NCBI GenBank assembly: GCA_964424335.1
Contig: CAYRIY010000002.1
Coordinates: 1-64,000, forward strand
Length of the DNA: 64,000 bases
Source: CAYRIY01 sp964424335
GTDB lineage: Bacteria > Bacillota > Limnochordia > DTU080 > RSA5
Direction: 5' to 3'
The translations under genes were made by a program, and so were the position numbers. Below are positions 61,633 through 64,000 of this stretch, in pieces (within the stretch, counting starts at the first letter, position 1; the number at the start of each line of letters is the position of its first letter). The notes under the pieces were generated by a model. The model was not told the DNA's origin. It saw only the letters and a program-made list of their open reading frames with translations, and ran no database searches.

Positions 61633-61732
61633 NNNNNNNNNNNNNNNNNNNNNNNNNNNNNNNNNNNNNNNNNNNNNNNNNNNNNNNNNNNNNNNNNNNN
61701 NNNNNNNNNNNNNNNNNNNNNNNNNNNNNNNN
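61633..61732. other. Assembly gap (100 N)
   Basis: Exactly 100 Ns, a scaffold join of unknown real length between the germination operon and the LysM peptidase gene. Confidence 0.99.
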
Positions 61733-61816
61733 TTCGAAAGATGTTCTTGGATATTTTAGTCTCACGCGACGCATACCTATTTTAAGTACTTCATTCCTAA
61801 GTGGGGGTGATGTGGT

Positions 61817-62782
61817 ATGCATCGCGCGCAGGCGGGCGTGATTGTGAGCGTGTCAAAGATTAGGATCGTGCTTCTCGGGATCATATTTGTGCTCGCGCTT
61901 AGCGGCGTGGCCGCGGCCCAGAGCCAATTTCACATCGTACAAAGCGGCGATAACTTGTCTAAAATCGCCAAGCAGTACGGCATCAGCGTCGAGCGGCTCA
62001 TCGCGATCAACGACCTCAAAAATCCGGATCGTCTCATGCCTGGCGACCGGGTGTTGCTTTCGGATGCGCCGGTCGTTCACATCGTGCAAAGGGGAGAGAC
62101 CCTCTCCGAGATCGCAAAGGCCTACGGCGTCGATACGAGGCAGCTCGCGGCTTGGAACGGCGTGGCCGACCCCAATCGGATCAGGCCGGGACAAGAGCTC
62201 GTGGTAGCATCCCAAGCCATCGTCCACACGGTAAGGCGCGGCGAGAATGCCACCGTGATCGCTCGCAACTACGGTGTGACGGTCGCGAGCATTGCCCAGT
62301 TGAACGGGCTCACCAACATTAATCTGCTTCGCGTCGGGCAAGAACTGCTGATCCCGCCCATGGGCGGCGGGGCGGTCTCGGCGCTCGCAGCGTCAAGGCC
62401 GCTCATCCTGCGCCGCAAGTTCGATCGATGGCCGGTTCAAGGGACGATCAGCTCGCGCTTTGGGCCTCGCGGCGGCTCGGTGCACGAAGGGCTCGACATC
62501 GCCGCGAGCCACGGCACGACGGTTCGAGCGGTGGCTCCCGGCAGGGTCACGTACGCCGACTGGGCCGGGACGTATGGCATGCTCGTCAAGATTGATCACG
62601 GTTCCGGCATCGAGACGCGCTATGCGCACAACTCCCAGATCCTGGTGAGCCTCGGTCAATACGTTCAGGCCGGCGACCCGATCGCCAAAGTGGGTTCGAC
62701 CGGGCGGTCGACAGGGCCGCATTTGCACTTTGAGATTCGAGTGAACGACGAGCCGATCGACCCGCTCGGCTGGTTGCCTTAA
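61817..62782 (+). CDS. Secreted LysM / M23-family peptidase
   Basis: This 321-residue protein has a signal peptide (IVLLGIIFVLALSGVAAAQS), three LysM repeats that bind peptidoglycan (each opening with HIVQSGDNLSKIA, HIVQRGETLSEIA or HTVRRGENATVIA) at about residues 39-175, and a C-terminal LytM/M23 metallopeptidase domain. The zinc motifs are HEGLDIAA and HLHFEIRVN. It should cleave or remodel cell-wall peptide cross-links. GGGGGTGAT precedes the ATG. A strong terminator follows, so it is probably monocistronic. Confidence 0.93.
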   Translation: MHRAQAGVIVSVSKIRIVLLGIIFVLALSGVAAAQSQFHIVQSGDNLSKIAKQYGISVERLIAINDLKNPDRLMPGDRVLLSDAPVVHIVQRGETLSEIAKAYGVDTRQLAAWNGVADPNRIRPGQELVVASQAIVHTVRRGENATVIARNYGVTVASIAQLNGLTNINLLRVGQELLIPPMGGGAVSALAASRPLILRRKFDRWPVQGTISSRFGPRGGSVHEGLDIAASHGTTVRAVAPGRVTYADWAGTYGMLVKIDHGSGIETRYAHNSQILVSLGQYVQAGDPIAKVGSTGRSTGPHLHFEIRVNDEPIDPLGWLP

Positions 62783-62833
62783 GACTTGCGCGATCGACCG
62801 ATACAAACCGAGTTCAGCTTGGCTCTATTGGAT

Positions 62834-62872
62834 GGCATCTTCGTCGTCAAGACGAGGATGCCGTTTTCTTTT
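62834..62872 (+). terminator. Terminator of the LysM/M23 peptidase gene
   Basis: GGCATCTTCGTC (62834-62845) pairs with GACGAGGATGCC (62851-62862), one G-U in RNA, with loop GTCAA, followed by GTTTTCTTTT. A strong rho-independent terminator. Confidence 0.9.
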
Positions 62873-62890
62873 AGAGAATGGATAGGGGTA

Positions 62891-62986
62891 ATGTCTTTTA
62901 CGGAGCTTTTTGGGATGCTCCGGCGCCGTGCAGTGGGATCGAAAGAGCGTGGCCCTATGATGAACGTGTGCGAGAATATGGTTTAG
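62891..62986 (+). CDS. Possible 31-codon leader ORF
   Basis: An ATG at 62891 opens a short frame (MSFTELFGMLRRRAVGSKER onward) ending 11 nt before the next gene, with AGGGG very close upstream. It could be a leader peptide or chance. I list it only because it fills the 62873-62997 interval ahead of the dehydrogenase operon. Confidence 0.15.
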   Translation: MSFTELFGMLRRRAVGSKERGPMMNVCENMV

Positions 62987-62997
62987 GGGGCATATTC

Positions 62998-63906
62998 ATG
63001 CGGAACTTCGAGTACGTGGCTGCCCGGACGATCGAGGAAGCCGTCGAGGCGCTTGCTGTGAGCGAGCGCATCGCCAGGCCGATCGCGGGCGGAACCGATC
63101 TCGCCGTGCAGCTTACGGAGGGGAGGCGGAGCGTCGACCGATTGGTCGACCTTGGCGGCGTGCAAGCGCTTCGAAGCGTCGAGATTGACGATCGCGGCGG
63201 ACTTCGGCTCGGCGCTGCGACGCCGTGTGTCGATGTTTACTCCAACGTGGCGCTGCGCCGGCATTTTCCGATCTTGGTCGACGGCACGTCGATCATCGGG
63301 TCGGTCCAGATTCAAAGTCGGGCGAGCGTCGGAGGCAATCTGTGCAACGCGGCGCCGTCGGCGGATTCCGTGCCGGGTCTGATCTGCCTGGACGCCGAGG
63401 CGATCGTCGAGGGTCCAAACGGCCGCCGAAAAGTCCCGGTAGAGTCCTTTTGCACAGGCCCGGGGCAGACCGTCCTCGAACAAGGCGAGCTCTTGGCAGC
63501 GATCGAGATCAGGCCTCCTGCGGCCAACGAGGGCAGCCATTATCAGCGATTCATCCCGAGAAACGAGATGGATATCGCCGTTGCCGGAGCGGGCTCGCTC
63601 GTGCGGATCGATCCCGAAACCGGAAAGATCGAGCATGCTCGGATCGCGCTCTCCGCGGTGGCGCCGACGCCCTTGCGTGTGCCCCACGCTGAAGAGGCGT
63701 TGATCGGCGAGGCGCCGACCCCCGAAGTGATCGAGGAGGCCGCGGCGCGGGCGATGGCGGCCGCGCGTCCGATCAGCGACGTGCGGGGGAGCGCGGACTA
63801 CCGCCGCCACCTGGTATCCGTCCTTGTACGCAGGACGCTTCTCGTCGCACTCGAGCGAGCGGGGGCGGCCATCCAGTACCCGAAGGGGGGCGCGGCGATT
63901 GGCTGA
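62998..63906 (+). CDS. Xanthine/CO dehydrogenase family, FAD-binding subunit
   Basis: This 302-residue medium subunit (CoxM/XdhB type) of a molybdenum hydroxylase binds FAD. Signature motifs are ARPIAGGTDLAVQL near residue 30 and RASVGGNLCNAAPSAD near residue 110, with the C-terminal CO_deh_flav_C region (DVRGSADYRRHLVSVLVRR). ATG 62998 follows AGGGGG at 8 nt; the frame is open from 62878. The substrate (purine, nicotinate, aldehyde or other) depends on the large subunit, which is outside the window. Confidence 0.92.
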   Translation: MRNFEYVAARTIEEAVEALAVSERIARPIAGGTDLAVQLTEGRRSVDRLVDLGGVQALRSVEIDDRGGLRLGAATPCVDVYSNVALRRHFPILVDGTSIIGSVQIQSRASVGGNLCNAAPSADSVPGLICLDAEAIVEGPNGRRKVPVESFCTGPGQTVLEQGELLAAIEIRPPAANEGSHYQRFIPRNEMDIAVAGAGSLVRIDPETGKIEHARIALSAVAPTPLRVPHAEEALIGEAPTPEVIEEAAARAMAAARPISDVRGSADYRRHLVSVLVRRTLLVALERAGAAIQYPKGGAAIG

Positions 63907-64000
63907 CAAGATGAAAGTCAAGGCGAAGATAAATGGGATCGAGCTCGAGTTTTTGGCGGAGCCGAGGCAGACCCTCCTCGAGTGCTTGCGCGAAGAGCTC
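63899..64000 (+). CDS. Xanthine/CO dehydrogenase family, [2Fe-2S] subunit (partial)
   Basis: Only the first 34 codons are present. They read KVKAKINGIELEFLAEPRQT followed by LLECLREEL, the typical N-terminus of CoxS/XdhC-type small subunits that carry two [2Fe-2S] clusters. TTG 63899, overlapping the upstream stop and 9 nt after AAGGGGG, is preferred over ATG 63911. The rest, and probably the molybdopterin subunit, lie beyond the window. Confidence 0.85.
   Translation, partial: MADKMKVKAKINGIELEFLAEPRQTLLECLREEL

Noticed and set aside
1..64000. CRISPR arrays, tRNA, rRNA, insertion sequences
   Set aside because: No regularly spaced repeats, transposase-like proteins or tRNA-like cloverleafs were noticed by eye; a tRNAscan or Infernal run would be decisive for small RNAs.

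Overview
The window looks like a scaffold from a GC-rich, spore-forming, respiring member of the Bacillota (Firmicutes), probably a metagenome bin or draft genome because it carries two 100-N gaps (22597-22696 and 61633-61732). The lineage inference rests on a complete GerA-type germinant-receptor operon, a SleL/YaaH-type GH18 lipoprotein, the AddAB recombination nuclease and a YhaO/YhaN-like pair. Non-ATG starts with clear Shine-Dalgarno sequences are very common. No rRNA, tRNA, CRISPR array, insertion sequence or prophage was recognised. I cannot name a genus.

Region by region: (1) 1-11542, a respiratory complex I operon running nuoD-E-F-G-H-I-J-K-L-N to a hairpin terminator. nuoM is absent between nuoL and nuoN, and NuoL lacks the conserved TM5 glutamate of antiporter-like subunits. 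(2) 11595-13484, a short MscS-type channel coupled to a family-5 uracil-DNA glycosylase, then two tiny zinc-ribbon genes. (3) 13551-16485, a 2-oxoacid:ferredoxin oxidoreductase (korAB) with promoter, leader and terminator. (4) 16733-22578, a small secreted protein, a fused proline dehydrogenase/P5C dehydrogenase (PutA type) and an ABC-2 exporter pair. (5) After the first gap, fumC, gltB and an IclR-type regulator on the minus strand. (6) 30046-31640, a TusA-like sulfur carrier and a MoeB/ThiF-rhodanese fusion.

(7) 31682-46496, a genome-maintenance island: a small hypothetical gene, then an SbcD/YhaO-like nuclease, an SbcC/YhaN-like ATPase, addB, addA and cca joined by 4-nt or short overlaps, followed by an orphan ParA and RNase HI. 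(8) 46551-52854, a subtilase, two unrecognised genes, a SleL-like lipoprotein, an unusual protein with a C-terminal gamma-glutamylcyclotransferase-like domain, and a YczE-like membrane protein coupled to a diacylglycerol-kinase-family lipid kinase (to 53759). (9) 54045-55607, fabI and nagB. (10) 55584-61463 on the minus strand, a GltB-like FMN protein overlapping gerA, then gerB, gerC and a 78-residue two-helix membrane protein that fits the germinant receptor D subunit. (11) After the second gap, a LysM/M23 peptidase and the start of a xanthine/CO-dehydrogenase-type operon cut by the window edge.

Metabolically the window suggests amino-acid and organic-acid use (proline to glutamate, fumarase, 2-oxoacid oxidation giving reduced ferredoxin, glutamate synthase) feeding a quinone-linked chain through an atypical complex I. 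The strongest leads for something undescribed are that complex I (no NuoM, altered NuoL), the FMN enzyme translationally coupled to a germinant receptor, and the GGCT-fusion protein with an apparent CTG start. These need comparative checks, since assembly error or separate loci could explain some of them.
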